Positions 10,680-21,038 of a DNA stretch of 64,000 bases are shown here, piece after piece. Every line of letters begins with the position of its first letter. Positions within the stretch are counted from its first letter, which is position 1. The notes beneath the pieces are model-generated. The model saw only the letters and a program-made list of their open reading frames with translations. It was not told the origin of the DNA and did no database searches. The stretch comes from Ignavibacteria bacterium (GTDB taxonomy: Bacteria > Bacteroidota > Ignavibacteria > Tepidaquicellales > OLB5). The translations under genes were made by a program, and so were the position numbers. The stretch is taken from positions 1-64,000 of the forward strand of contig JAIOIK010000042.1 of the NCBI GenBank assembly GCA_019912545.1, written 5' to 3'.

Positions 10680-11168
10680 CTAATTCATGTATAGATATGG
10701 CCTCCACTCGTCATCCACTCTTCCAACGAAGTGTTTCATAAATGTGATGTGAGATGGTTTGGTAGGTTTTTTGAGAATCGGCATTCTAGCTTCTTCGGGA
10801 GAGCGGTCACCTTTTTTATTGTTGCACTTTACGCATGCTGTCACAAGGTTTTCCCATGTGTCATCACCGTCTTTTGATTTCGGAACAATGTGATCAATAG
10901 TTAAAGGAAGATCAGCCCTGCCGCAATAAACACATTTATGATTATCACGCCTTAATATGTTCTTTCTTGATAAGACTATCTTCTTATATGGAACCTTTAT
11001 ATACACTCTTAACCTTACAATATTCGGGAAAGGAACTGATGATTTTACACTTCTGATCCTTTTAGATTCTTTGGCAGAAATCAGTTCCGCCTTTCCTAAA
11101 AATAAAAGTACAACCGCTCTTTGAACATTGCAGATACTCATAGCTTCATAGTTCTGGTTTAAGACCAA
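10680..11168 (-). CDS. HNH endonuclease family protein (true N-terminus probably upstream)
   Basis: 'CVYCGRADLPLTIDHIVPKSKDGDDTWENLVTACVKCNNKKGD' HNH signature; the track start is TTG and the frame stays open to about 11291. Confidence 0.85.
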   Translation of the reverse strand: MVLNQNYEAMSICNVQRAVVLLFLGKAELISAKESKRIRSVKSSVPFPNIVRLRVYIKVPYKKIVLSRKNILRRDNHKCVYCGRADLPLTIDHIVPKSKDGDDTWENLVTACVKCNNKKGDRSPEEARMPILKKPTKPSHITFMKHFVGRVDDEWRPYLYMN

Positions 11169-11539
11169 TACTTTGCCGCTGAGCTTGCCGTTTAGTTTTG
11201 GTCTCCCGTTAAAATGAATAGCCTGCTTTTCTGAATCAATTGCAATCTCAGGTTCGAAGTCGAGTTTTCCTTTGCTAGAAATAAAGCGTTTTCAACAGTA
11301 TAATTTATAAAAATACCATTTTAATGAAAAATAAACAAGGAAGCCGTTTTCTGATGAGGAGTTTGGGTGTAATAGTTGAATTTGATGTTTCAAAATAGCG
11401 CTAGAATAACCACATTCAACAAAAATCATTTAAAAATTTTGGTATTGATTTAATTATCTCAACACTATAAAATTACACAATTAGAAACCTAAAAATGCCT
11501 ATGGAGCGATAAGTACGTTTTTTGAGTAATCTATAATTA

Positions 11540-14500
11540 TTGTTGATAAATAAAACCAATTACGTAAAACTTATTTTAAGTGCAGCACTTTTTTTTGTGC
11601 TGTTATGCTCCGGTAATAATTCCCTCGCGCAGGGAAGAGATAGAAGCAAGTTTCAAGGCGGCTATATTGATACTTCTTTATCTTACCTGGATTCCTCTTT
11701 GATAAAAGATTCAACCAGGATACGCATGCCCGTTGACTCTACTGCCAGGGTCAAAAATTTCAAATACGAAAGAACTGACGACCCAATACCCTCTTTTGGT
11801 GACTATAAATCACCGTTATTGCTTTACGGCTCGGGGCGGATTGATTATACTGTAACTTTTGATACTCTTAACAATGTTATAATTACAGAATCTTTTGAAG
11901 GTGAGCAGTACAAAGTTCCCCGCGTCATACCACTCGATAAGTATATTAAGATAAGAAGTTCGCTTGCCCAGCAGGACATGTTCTACAGGATTGTGGCAGA
12001 TAGTTACCAGATAGAAACTGAAGATGACCTTACAAAGCTCTTTAAGAATATTACTGAGATCACCATACCTTTGCCATTTGCAACAGAAACTATTTTCGGC
12101 CCGCCTACTATCAATTTGAAAATCAACGGTACTATTGACATAACTGCTTCTTATCAAAAGAGCACCAATGATCTTCAGACAATTACTTCTGAAAATCAGA
12201 CTCAGAATAATATTAATTTTAAACAGGAAGTACAGGTAAGCACAAAGGGTACAGTTGGTGATAAGCTGACCGTTGATGCTGACTGGAACTCACAGCGTAC
12301 ATTTGAATTTGAGAACCAGTTAAAACTTAAATACAAAGGTTACCCTGATGAAGTTATTCAAAGTATTGAAGCCGGTAACGTATCACTTGAAACCAGATCG
12401 AATTTGATCGGAAGTACACAGGCACTTTTTGGCGTTAAGGCACAGTTTAAACTTGGTCCATTGACGCTTACAACTATAGCCTCGCAAAAGAAAAGTGAAA
12501 AGAAAGAAGTAAATATTAATGGTGGTTCAGTAGAAACAAATTTTGATATTCCAATTTGGGATTATGCAGAAACAAATTACCTCTTGGATGAAACCTATGA
12601 GACTGAATTCACGAATTTTTATAGTACCGGTATCACCTCAATAAACATTACTAAAATTGAAGTCTGGGTAAACGCATTGCCAAACAACCCTAACAAACGC
12701 TCTGTATTTGGACTGGACACTCTTGGGGTTCGGCCACAAAACGGATACTCTATTACGGATTCAAATATGGTTACCACTGCAGGTCACAGCTTGATTGGGA
12801 ATTTCATTAAATTGAACCCTGAAGATTTCACACTAAATGCAAAGGCAGGCTATATTACTTTAAATGGAAATTTGCAGGCAAGCGGTCAGGATGCTCTTGC
12901 TGTTGCTTATACATACACTGACGCGAATAACAATTCATTCCAATACGGAGATTATACAACCGATGTAAATTCAGCTGACAGACTTAAACTTAAACTATTG
13001 CGATTTACATCACAACAGTCACCGGATCAAGAGCCTGCATTTGCCAGGCTTTGGAAGCGAATGTTGAAAAACATCTATAATCTGGGTGTAAGGAACATCA
13101 CTAATGATCCTTCAACACTTGAGTTTAATATTTATTATAATGAGCCGGGCCAACCGCCTAACCCAAAGTATAATGGAACGGGCAACTTTACCGGCCGGTC
13201 TTACCTTAATTTGACGGGACTCGATTATAGGATAAACGGCCAACCTAGCAGTAATGTACCTGAAGGAGACGATGCGTTTGATTTCTTTCCTACTAGTACG
13301 ATTGATTTAATTAATGGTAATATCATTTTCCCGTTTATTAATCCTTTTTCAGAGACTCTAATTCAAAAGGGAGTTGAAAGCCAGTTTATCGGCAAAAACG
13401 ATACAATATATACTTCTTCAAAAACTACTGCCCGTGATTTTGGTAACCTTAAATTTAATCTCAAAGGTAAGGCAAAAGGAGAAGCTTCTTCAAGATATAA
13501 CCTGGGTTTTAATCTTGTAGAAGGAAGTGTGAAAGTTTTCAATGGTTCGGTTGAGCTTACTGCGGGTGTAGATTATTCTATTGATTATTCACTTGGAGAA
13601 CTTTTGATCATCAACAGCAGTGCACTTGTTGCCGGGGCAAACCTTAAGATTACTTATGAGACCAATGACCTGTTTCAGCTTGCTTCAAAAACACTTCTTG
13701 GCACAAGGGCTGAGCTTCAATTAAGCAAAACAAGTTATATAGGGTTCACACTTATAAATCTGAAACAGCAAACCTTAAATGACAAGATAAGGATAGGTGA
13801 AGAACCTACAAACAATACTATAATCGGTTTTGATGCCTCGGCAGATATCAAGACAAATTTTCTAACAAAGCTTGTAAATAAGATCCCCGGATATAATACA
13901 AAAGAAGAATCAATTTTGAGTTTAAAAGGAGAAGTGGCATTCATGCTTCCTGACCCTAATACATTAAAGAGCAGAATCCCCAGTGATAATGGCGAAGCAG
14001 TTGCTTATGTGGATGATTTTGAAGGCGTTAAAAAGATCATTCCGCTTGGTTTAAATCCTCTTTCGTGGACATTATCATCAATACCTGTTGACCCCATGCT
14101 TGTACCTGTATTTGCAAACGAAGATGCCCGTGATAGTTTAATGAGCAGAAAAAGATCGAAATTGCAATGGTATAACCTATTGAACAACGTTCCTATTCTT
14201 GATGTATATCCAAATAGAAGCATAGCAAGTAATCAAAATCAAACATTAACTCCGTTTGTTTTTAACATCAGGCCTGATGAAGTGGGTCCGTATAATTATA
14301 TAACACAGCAGGAATTTTTGAACGAAGGTACCAATAAAGACAAATGGAATGGTGTATTTAAGTACCTGAATACCACTCAAACAAATCTGGTTGATGAAAA
14401 TATAAATTATATAGAAGTTTGGATGCAGGTAAACGGAGGCAATCCTATTACAAGTGATTCTGCAAAAATGATTATTGATCTTGGAGCAATGTCAGAAAAG

Positions 14501-17500
14501 ATTATCACGACAAAACGTATGCCGATAAACTCAACTGTTCTGAACACAAATTATCATTCCGAAGACATAAATGGCAGCGGTCAGCTTGATGTTGGAGAAG
14601 ATAATGGAATAGACGGTAGACCAAATAGTACAACCGGTAATATCCTGGGAGAAGAGTTTTATTTTCAAGAACTGATGCAGGAAACTGGTGGCGATCCGAG
14701 TCGTGATAACTACCTATGGACTCAAGGAAGCCTTGATTACGCAAAGTTCAATGGGACAGAATTGAATGCAACGAATCTAACGGAGGCAAAAAGAATAGAT
14801 ACCGAAGACCTTGATAATGATGGAAATCTTGGTACAAATAATAGTTATTTTGAATATGTGATTCCTTTGGATTCCAATTCATTTAAGAATCATCCATTTA
14901 TTGCCGGTGGCGGTAATGCAGGATGGTACCAATTTATTATACCGCTTGATCAGTGGAAGAACAAGATTGGAACAAATCCAACACTCACTAATATTAAGTA
15001 TGCGAGAGTGTGGTTTAAAGGCTTTCAGGACTCAACAACATTAAAAATTGTTGATTTTAGTCTCGTTGGTAACCAGTGGGTTAAATCAAATAAAAATGAT
15101 ACAACTTATACTGTATCAGTTGTTAATATTGAAGATAATTCGAATATCTACCAGCCCCCCGTACCTGGTGATATACTCAGACAAAAGGATCAATCACAGG
15201 TTGATCAGAATGTGCTCTCCAACGAACAGTCTATTTCACTTGATGTAAATAAACTTCTGCCGGGTCAAAGCAAATTCGTTTTCAAGTCTTACACTACCCG
15301 GCCCACTGATCTTATCAATTATAAAATTCTGAAATTATTTGTAAATGGAGATTCATCATTTACTTACACAAACCCTGATCTTTATGATGCGGCAGTAATA
15401 GTCAGATTAGGCAGTGATTCTTCGAATTATTATGAATACCGCGCACCGATCCATCCGGATGTTAGACCCGGTTCTCCGTGGAATGCACTGAATGAAGTTT
15501 CAATTAATCTTGCAGAAATTACTGCGGTTAAGCAGAAACGGGATAGCTCCGGAACGATAGTTTATGAACCTGTAAATAACGGCCCCCCCGGGGCAATGTA
15601 TGGAGTTATCGGTAATCCTTCGATCAGGAATGTTACACAAATTTCCCTGGGTGTCTATAATAATAACAAAGACCCGATAGTTGTTAAAGAATTGACCGGA
15701 TCGGTTTGGTTTGATGAAATGAGGGTTATTAAGACTAACAATGATAATGGCTATGCATTTACTTTGAGCTCAGGATTGAAGATCGCTGATCTTGCCACAC
15801 TGAATTTCAGTTATAATAAAACAGATCCTAATTTCCATAGTCTTGAAAACAGGTTTGGAAGTTTAACACTTGCAAACAGCTGGGAAATCTCCGGGCAAAT
15901 TAATGCGCACAAGATATTGAATGCGCTGCTTTCAAAATATGTTTCGGTTAAGTTCAAAGACTTCTTCACTATACCAATATCATTTTCACATTCTGAAGTA
16001 CTTGATAATCCCAATTATCTCCCATCTACTGATGTGAATCTTGAGGAAGCAGCACAAAGCAAATACGATGAGATACTCAGGCAGACCGGGAATACAGAAC
16101 TAGCAGAATACTCCGCTAACCAGATAAGAACTTCCGCGCAAACTTTGAGAATAGCAAACAGGTTCTCAATTAACGGAATGAAATTCACTTTCCCAGGCGA
16201 TAATTTCTTTGTGAAGCAGATAATAAATAAACTGGAAGTAAATTTTGTAAGGAATTCATATACAGAAAGGAACCCTACCCTCGAAAGCAAATATGCCTGG
16301 GATATGAGCGGAAGCGTGGGTTTAAGTTCTGATCTTGATTTGATGAATACACTAAACCTGAAGATTGGCAAATTCCTTCCGTTTGGCGATGAATTCAAAG
16401 ATGCAAAAATGTATTTCTTCTTCCCTTTCATGCCGTTGGCACCACTCTTCTCTTCAAACATTGCACTCAGCGGTAATTTTAACCGGCGAAGGGGTGACGA
16501 GAAACTAAGGACACAGATCAACAACAGCCCAACTTCCAGGCAATTTGATGCAACCCGCGGGTTTAACCTGAACTGGAAATTTATAGAAAACTGGATAATT
16601 GATATAACCGGAGATTATTCATTCCGCTCAGGCAGTGACCTGACATATCTGGAAACTACAGGTGATTCATCCAGAATTCAAAGGACGGAAAGCCAGATAT
16701 TTGATGATATATTTTTTAATGGCGGATTTATCAATTGGGGCAAAGACCTTGACTATTCACAGAACGTTTCCATTAATCCAAAATTCAACATACCGGGATT
16801 AAGAAATTTCCTGGACCTGACTTCATCATACAGAGTTACATATGGATGGAGGGCTTCACAATACAGTTCCGATCTGGGCAGCAATGTTGGTTACAGCTCT
16901 GATCTTCAGGCTACTGCTTTTTTAAAGCTTAACAGTATTTTTGACCTTTTTAAAAAAGGGCCAAACAAACTCATTGGCGGTTCCAGTCCGGGTTACCAGG
17001 ATAAGTCTGATCCCGCGGATCTTATAAAATTGCTTGGCACATTTATACCAGACCAGGTAAATGTTACATTTTCGGAATCGAAACAGCTTTCTAATCCCGG
17101 AGTAAGCGGCAGGCCCGGATTTGGTAATTTCTGGATGCAGCTTGGCTCTAAAGAATATTTGGGACCTTCACGGCTCTACCAATTAGGATGGGTATCCGAT
17201 CCCGGCAGCAGAGTTCCATTTACCCAATTGACTGACAACCAAAACCTGAACAGGACGGTAACTTTTAATACATTCATAACACCAATATTTCCCAATAATC
17301 TCAAGATCAACTTTACTTACAAATGGGGAGGCGGTTCTATTAATTCATTGACGTATAATACCGATGGCGCAGGCAATCTAGGCTCTCCGCTTACAAGACA
17401 GGAAAGCAGAACCATTACAAGACCAAGTTTTTTTGTTTCAAGTGATATTACAAATAAACTTGCAAGGCCGGAGGATCCTACTACACAAGCAAAAGAAATA

Positions 17501-18178
17501 GCTGAATCATTTGAGAACAATATTGTATCGTTTCCCTTCCCTAGTTGGAATTTGACACTAAATGGGATAGAAAAATTTGATCTCTTCACAAATATTGCAC
17601 AATCCGTAACGCTGGAAAGCGGCTATTCTTCGGAATACAGAAAAATACTCAGCTATGATGGTCTGAATCCTGAATACATAAGCGCGCAGGCAATTACTTC
17701 GGGCTTTACTCCTCTTATTGGGTTAAATTTCAACTTCAAGCCGATCTCGGACGGAACATTTACAGCATCTTTCAAGCTGAGCAAAACAAATTCCTATAAT
17801 ATGGAACCAAATAATGCAAAACTGACAAATACATCTACAAATGACCTTGCTATAAATGCAAGCTATACAAAATCAGGTTTTAATTTGCCTATCTTTGGGC
17901 TTTCACTAGAAAATAACCTAACAATTTCATTTTCTTATACCAGAACAAAGAACGATCCTATCGTATATTCATACCAGAATTTCCTTTGGGAATCAAACAC
18001 ACAGAACGGTTCAACTTCAACAACCATTAATCCATCTATTCAGTATAATTTATCAAGAAGTGTAACCTTACAGTTGTTTTATAAATACACTAAAATAGAA
18101 CCTACAGGAAGTAACCTTCTTATAACAACGAGAACTTCGAACGAAGCCGGTCTGAATATCAGGCTTCAGATACAGTAG
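11540..18178 (+). CDS. sprA: SprA/Sov-like giant outer-membrane translocon component of the type IX secretion system
   Basis: 2212 aa, signal peptide, TTG start; 'FAYVDDFEGVKKIIPLGLNPLSWTLSSIP'-type motif, 'LDYAKFNGTELN', 'EWMQ/IEVWMQ', C-terminal beta-rich region. Confidence 0.92.
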   Translation: MLINKTNYVKLILSAALFFVLLCSGNNSLAQGRDRSKFQGGYIDTSLSYLDSSLIKDSTRIRMPVDSTARVKNFKYERTDDPIPSFGDYKSPLLLYGSGRIDYTVTFDTLNNVIITESFEGEQYKVPRVIPLDKYIKIRSSLAQQDMFYRIVADSYQIETEDDLTKLFKNITEITIPLPFATETIFGPPTINLKINGTIDITASYQKSTNDLQTITSENQTQNNINFKQEVQVSTKGTVGDKLTVDADWNSQRTFEFENQLKLKYKGYPDEVIQSIEAGNVSLETRSNLIGSTQALFGVKAQFKLGPLTLTTIASQKKSEKKEVNINGGSVETNFDIPIWDYAETNYLLDETYETEFTNFYSTGITSINITKIEVWVNALPNNPNKRSVFGLDTLGVRPQNGYSITDSNMVTTAGHSLIGNFIKLNPEDFTLNAKAGYITLNGNLQASGQDALAVAYTYTDANNNSFQYGDYTTDVNSADRLKLKLLRFTSQQSPDQEPAFARLWKRMLKNIYNLGVRNITNDPSTLEFNIYYNEPGQPPNPKYNGTGNFTGRSYLNLTGLDYRINGQPSSNVPEGDDAFDFFPTSTIDLINGNIIFPFINPFSETLIQKGVESQFIGKNDTIYTSSKTTARDFGNLKFNLKGKAKGEASSRYNLGFNLVEGSVKVFNGSVELTAGVDYSIDYSLGELLIINSSALVAGANLKITYETNDLFQLASKTLLGTRAELQLSKTSYIGFTLINLKQQTLNDKIRIGEEPTNNTIIGFDASADIKTNFLTKLVNKIPGYNTKEESILSLKGEVAFMLPDPNTLKSRIPSDNGEAVAYVDDFEGVKKIIPLGLNPLSWTLSSIPVDPMLVPVFANEDARDSLMSRKRSKLQWYNLLNNVPILDVYPNRSIASNQNQTLTPFVFNIRPDEVGPYNYITQQEFLNEGTNKDKWNGVFKYLNTTQTNLVDENINYIEVWMQVNGGNPITSDSAKMIIDLGAMSEKIITTKRMPINSTVLNTNYHSEDINGSGQLDVGEDNGIDGRPNSTTGNILGEEFYFQELMQETGGDPSRDNYLWTQGSLDYAKFNGTELNATNLTEAKRIDTEDLDNDGNLGTNNSYFEYVIPLDSNSFKNHPFIAGGGNAGWYQFIIPLDQWKNKIGTNPTLTNIKYARVWFKGFQDSTTLKIVDFSLVGNQWVKSNKNDTTYTVSVVNIEDNSNIYQPPVPGDILRQKDQSQVDQNVLSNEQSISLDVNKLLPGQSKFVFKSYTTRPTDLINYKILKLFVNGDSSFTYTNPDLYDAAVIVRLGSDSSNYYEYRAPIHPDVRPGSPWNALNEVSINLAEITAVKQKRDSSGTIVYEPVNNGPPGAMYGVIGNPSIRNVTQISLGVYNNNKDPIVVKELTGSVWFDEMRVIKTNNDNGYAFTLSSGLKIADLATLNFSYNKTDPNFHSLENRFGSLTLANSWEISGQINAHKILNALLSKYVSVKFKDFFTIPISFSHSEVLDNPNYLPSTDVNLEEAAQSKYDEILRQTGNTELAEYSANQIRTSAQTLRIANRFSINGMKFTFPGDNFFVKQIINKLEVNFVRNSYTERNPTLESKYAWDMSGSVGLSSDLDLMNTLNLKIGKFLPFGDEFKDAKMYFFFPFMPLAPLFSSNIALSGNFNRRRGDEKLRTQINNSPTSRQFDATRGFNLNWKFIENWIIDITGDYSFRSGSDLTYLETTGDSSRIQRTESQIFDDIFFNGGFINWGKDLDYSQNVSINPKFNIPGLRNFLDLTSSYRVTYGWRASQYSSDLGSNVGYSSDLQATAFLKLNSIFDLFKKGPNKLIGGSSPGYQDKSDPADLIKLLGTFIPDQVNVTFSESKQLSNPGVSGRPGFGNFWMQLGSKEYLGPSRLYQLGWVSDPGSRVPFTQLTDNQNLNRTVTFNTFITPIFPNNLKINFTYKWGGGSINSLTYNTDGAGNLGSPLTRQESRTITRPSFFVSSDITNKLARPEDPTTQAKEIAESFENNIVSFPFPSWNLTLNGIEKFDLFTNIAQSVTLESGYSSEYRKILSYDGLNPEYISAQAITSGFTPLIGLNFNFKPISDGTFTASFKLSKTNSYNMEPNNAKLTNTSTNDLAINASYTKSGFNLPIFGLSLENNLTISFSYTRTKNDPIVYSYQNFLWESNTQNGSTSTTINPSIQYNLSRSVTLQLFYKYTKIEPTGSNLLITTRTSNEAGLNIRLQIQ

Positions 18179-18179
18179 A

Positions 18180-18437
18180 TTGGAAGCATTCATATTAGTT
18201 ATTGGAATGTTGGCTGCGGCACTTACAACTTTTGCATATCTGCCGCAATCATTAAAGGCCATTAAGACAAAACATACAAAAGACCTTTCGCTCCCCACAT
18301 TACTTATGCTTGAGTTTGGTTTGATAACCTGGCTCATTTACGGCTTGTTAATTATGAGTATCCCCATAATTGCGGCAAATACTGTATCAATAGTTTTCAT
18401 GTCAGTCATCCTTTATTTGAAAATTAAGTATAAATAG
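18180..18437 (+). CDS. SemiSWEET (MtN3/saliva/PQ-loop family) transporter
   Basis: 85 aa, three predicted TM helices, 'TTFAYLPQSLKAIKTKHTKDLSLPTLLMLEFGLITWLIYGL'; TTG start 1 nt after the sprA stop. Confidence 0.88.
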   Translation: MEAFILVIGMLAAALTTFAYLPQSLKAIKTKHTKDLSLPTLLMLEFGLITWLIYGLLIMSIPIIAANTVSIVFMSVILYLKIKYK

Positions 18438-18531
18438 TCGTAATAATTTTACATTTCATTTAAATTTAAGCATTATTATATTTGTATTCTTAATTCTTTA
18501 ATTTTCAGGTTTTTTCGCCATTTCCCGATCT

Positions 18532-18605
18532 GCGCCCATAGCTCAACCGGATAGAGCGACAGCCTTCTAAGCTGTAGGTTACAGGTTCGATTCCTGTTGG
18601 GCGTA
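18532..18605 (+). tRNA. tRNA-Arg (anticodon TCT)
   Basis: Acceptor GCGCCCA/TGGGCGT, anticodon arm ACAGC-CTTCTAA-GCTGT, T arm ACAGG-TTCGATT-CCTGT. Confidence 0.93.
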
Positions 18606-18622
18606 CAAGAATTACAGGATTA

Positions 18623-18697
18623 ATAGCTCAACCGGTATAGAGCGATCCGCCGGCTGGCGGATAGGTTACAAGGTCCCGTTCCTGTTGGGCGTACAAA
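18623..18697 (+). pseudogene. tRNA-Arg-derived pseudo-tRNA with anticodon arm replaced by the palindrome ATCCGCCGGCTGGCGGAT
   Basis: D-arm and T-arm/3' acceptor match the upstream tRNA-Arg (atagctcaaccgg.atagagcg ... aggttac.aggt...ttcctgttgggcgtacaa); 5' acceptor strand lost. Confidence 0.75.
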
Positions 18698-18726
18698 GAT
18701 GATAGTTTTTGCATTAAAATTTCGAT

Positions 18727-18801
18727 GGTGAGCGTAGTTCAGTTGGTTAGAACATCAGATTGTGGCTCTGAGGGTCGGGGGTTCGAATCCCCTCGCTCAC
18801 C
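18727..18801 (+). tRNA. tRNA-His (anticodon GTG), with G-1 and downstream encoded CCA
   Basis: Acceptor GTGAGCG/CGCTCAC, loop TTGTGGC, T loop TTCGAAT; followed by CCA at 18802-18804. Confidence 0.92.
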
Positions 18802-18941
18802 CCAGAAGATTCAGTGTTAGGCAGGTAAAGTACCATGAACTCCCCTACTAACCGCTATTTTTCATTGATTATTAACGACTTTAAAACTATATTTGTTTTT
18901 TAGTTTTTTGCCAATATTTACATAATTTACTGAGGATTAGC

Positions 18942-21020
18942 TTGAGAAAAAACAGGTTCAGAATAATTTTAACGGTACTCTTTTTAGGGCTCGCACTCTA
19001 TTTCTTGTATCCCACATTTAAAGATCGAGAGTTTAATAAGGATATTTCTAAGTTGACAAATGCGCAGGATAGTGCTGCATTTTTTGATAAAAACGGAAAT
19101 GATGTTATCAAGGCCAAAGAAGACAGGATCAAGCTTGGTTTAGATCTTCAGGGCGGAATGTATGTCATTATGGAAGTTGATATTGCAAAACTTTTGACTG
19201 ATCTCGCAAAAAAGAAGGATGATAATCTTACACAGGTCCTTAATCAGGTTAGTGAGCAATCAAAAAGCTCAGATGAAGATTTTGTCGAAATGGTTGATAT
19301 CCGGCTCAGAGAAAAGGGTCTATCTTTAAAAGCATATTATGGCGAAATAAGAGATGATGAATCCAGTATTAAATCATCACTTAAGACCGAAGTTGAAAAT
19401 GCGATCGATAGAGCTATCCAGGTTGTTAGAAACAGGATCGATCAGTATGGAGTTTCTGAACCGGTAATACAGAAAAAAGGTTCAAGCAGGCTTGTTGTTG
19501 AGCTTCCCGGTGTAAGCAATGTTCAGGAAGTGAGAAAACTTCTTCAGGGAACTGCACTTTTAGAATTTAAACTTGTTATTGACCCGCAGATCGCTGTTAA
19601 GGTGATGGAAAAGATCAATACCTACCTTGCAGGCGGCAATCTCGACTCTCTTGTTAAGGCTGATAGTTTAACTAAGATAGCTAAACTTGATTCTTTAAAG
19701 AAAAAAGATACGACAGGAGTTACTAAAAATAATATTAAAAAAGATTCAACATCAATTACAGAGAAAAAGGATTCTACCAAGAAAGATATAACAAAAAAAG
19801 ATACTACTAAAAAAGATTTAACCAAAAAAGACACCTCTAAAAAGAATACGACGAAGATGGATTCAATTAAGCCTGAAGATTCGAATTTAACCGGCTTGAC
19901 TGATAGCAATGGCAATCCCCTTGATACTGGCAAACAATTGAGTGAAGAGGAGTTTAAAGCTAAGAATCCCTGGTTCTACCTTGTCCGCCCGCAGCAATTT
20001 CAGGATGGGACAGTAGCATGGTTTGTTCGTGAAGCTGATAAACAAAAAGTTCAGAAGTTAATTGAGAAGAAAGAAATTCAGGATCTGATACCAACTGATG
20101 TGAGTTTTGCATTCAGTAACCGCTCGACTTTTGTTGACGAAGGAGAAAAGATCTACCAATTCTACATATTAAAAAGAGATCCGGAACTAACTGGCGGTGT
20201 TGTAGTAAATGCAAGGTCAAACATTGATCCATCTAATAACACTCCGGTTGTTTATATGGAGATGAACAGTGACGGGTCGGCAGACTGGGCAAGAATAACG
20301 GGTGCAAATATCAATAAACAAATAGCAATTGTTCTGGATAACGTAGTTTATTCAGCTCCAGTTGTGAGAAGCAAAATTACAGGCGGAAGCTCGCAGATCG
20401 AAGGAATGGCAAATATTCAGGAAGCAAAGCTGCTTGAGATAGTACTTAAAGCCGGTGCACTTCCTGCTCCATTAACAATTATTGAAGAAAGAACAGTCGG
20501 ACCATCGCTTGGAGAAGACTCGATTCAGAAGGGTTTATACTCGTCTATAATTGCGTTAATCCTTGTAGCCCTGTTCATGATCGTTTACTATCGGTTTGCA
20601 GGCTTTGTCGCAGACCTTGCTTTACTGTTTAACATGGTAGTGATAATGGGAATCATGGCCAGCTTCCATGCTACTTTGACTTTGCCCGGTATTGCGGGAC
20701 TTATACTTTCAATCGGTATGGCGGTTGACTCCAACGTTCTGATCTATGAACGTATAAGAGAAGAATTGCGGGGCGGCAAGCCTATTAGAACTGCCATTGA
20801 AATTGGCTACAATAAAGCTTTTTCTGCTATTATGGATGGGCACGTTACATCAATAATTACCGCTATTATTTTGTATCAATTTGGTACAGGCCCCATCCAG
20901 GGTTTTGCTTTAACTCTTTTGATAGGTTTGATCGCCAATTTATTTACTGCTATTGTAATGACAAGGATCATCTTTGATGTTATGACAGGAAAAGGCAAAA
21001 CTTCAATTAACTTTGGATAA
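18942..21020 (+). CDS. secD: Protein translocase subunit SecD with Lys/Asp/Thr-rich repeat insertion
   Basis: 'IKLGLDLQGGMYVIMEV', 'VVRNRIDQYGVSEPVIQKKGSSRLVVELPGV', 'SIGMAVDSNVLIYERIREELRGG'; TTG start. Confidence 0.95.
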   Translation: MRKNRFRIILTVLFLGLALYFLYPTFKDREFNKDISKLTNAQDSAAFFDKNGNDVIKAKEDRIKLGLDLQGGMYVIMEVDIAKLLTDLAKKKDDNLTQVLNQVSEQSKSSDEDFVEMVDIRLREKGLSLKAYYGEIRDDESSIKSSLKTEVENAIDRAIQVVRNRIDQYGVSEPVIQKKGSSRLVVELPGVSNVQEVRKLLQGTALLEFKLVIDPQIAVKVMEKINTYLAGGNLDSLVKADSLTKIAKLDSLKKKDTTGVTKNNIKKDSTSITEKKDSTKKDITKKDTTKKDLTKKDTSKKNTTKMDSIKPEDSNLTGLTDSNGNPLDTGKQLSEEEFKAKNPWFYLVRPQQFQDGTVAWFVREADKQKVQKLIEKKEIQDLIPTDVSFAFSNRSTFVDEGEKIYQFYILKRDPELTGGVVVNARSNIDPSNNTPVVYMEMNSDGSADWARITGANINKQIAIVLDNVVYSAPVVRSKITGGSSQIEGMANIQEAKLLEIVLKAGALPAPLTIIEERTVGPSLGEDSIQKGLYSSIIALILVALFMIVYYRFAGFVADLALLFNMVVIMGIMASFHATLTLPGIAGLILSIGMAVDSNVLIYERIREELRGGKPIRTAIEIGYNKAFSAIMDGHVTSIITAIILYQFGTGPIQGFALTLLIGLIANLFTAIVMTRIIFDVMTGKGKTSINFG

Positions 21021-21038
21021 TTAAATTAGAAAACTGAA

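Noticed and set aside
10680-11291. HNH protein as part of a restriction or defence system
   Set aside because: Single small HNH gene without methyltransferase, helicase or other defence partners; this subfamily is common as a stand-alone gene.
16015-16524. 169-aa minus-strand ORF within sprA
   Set aside because: Shadow ORF opposite conserved SprA coding sequence; no recognisable domain.
19765-19865. Tandem repeat as a CRISPR-like array
   Set aside because: 15-nt coding pentapeptide repeat in frame within secD, with no spacers; no cas genes in the window.
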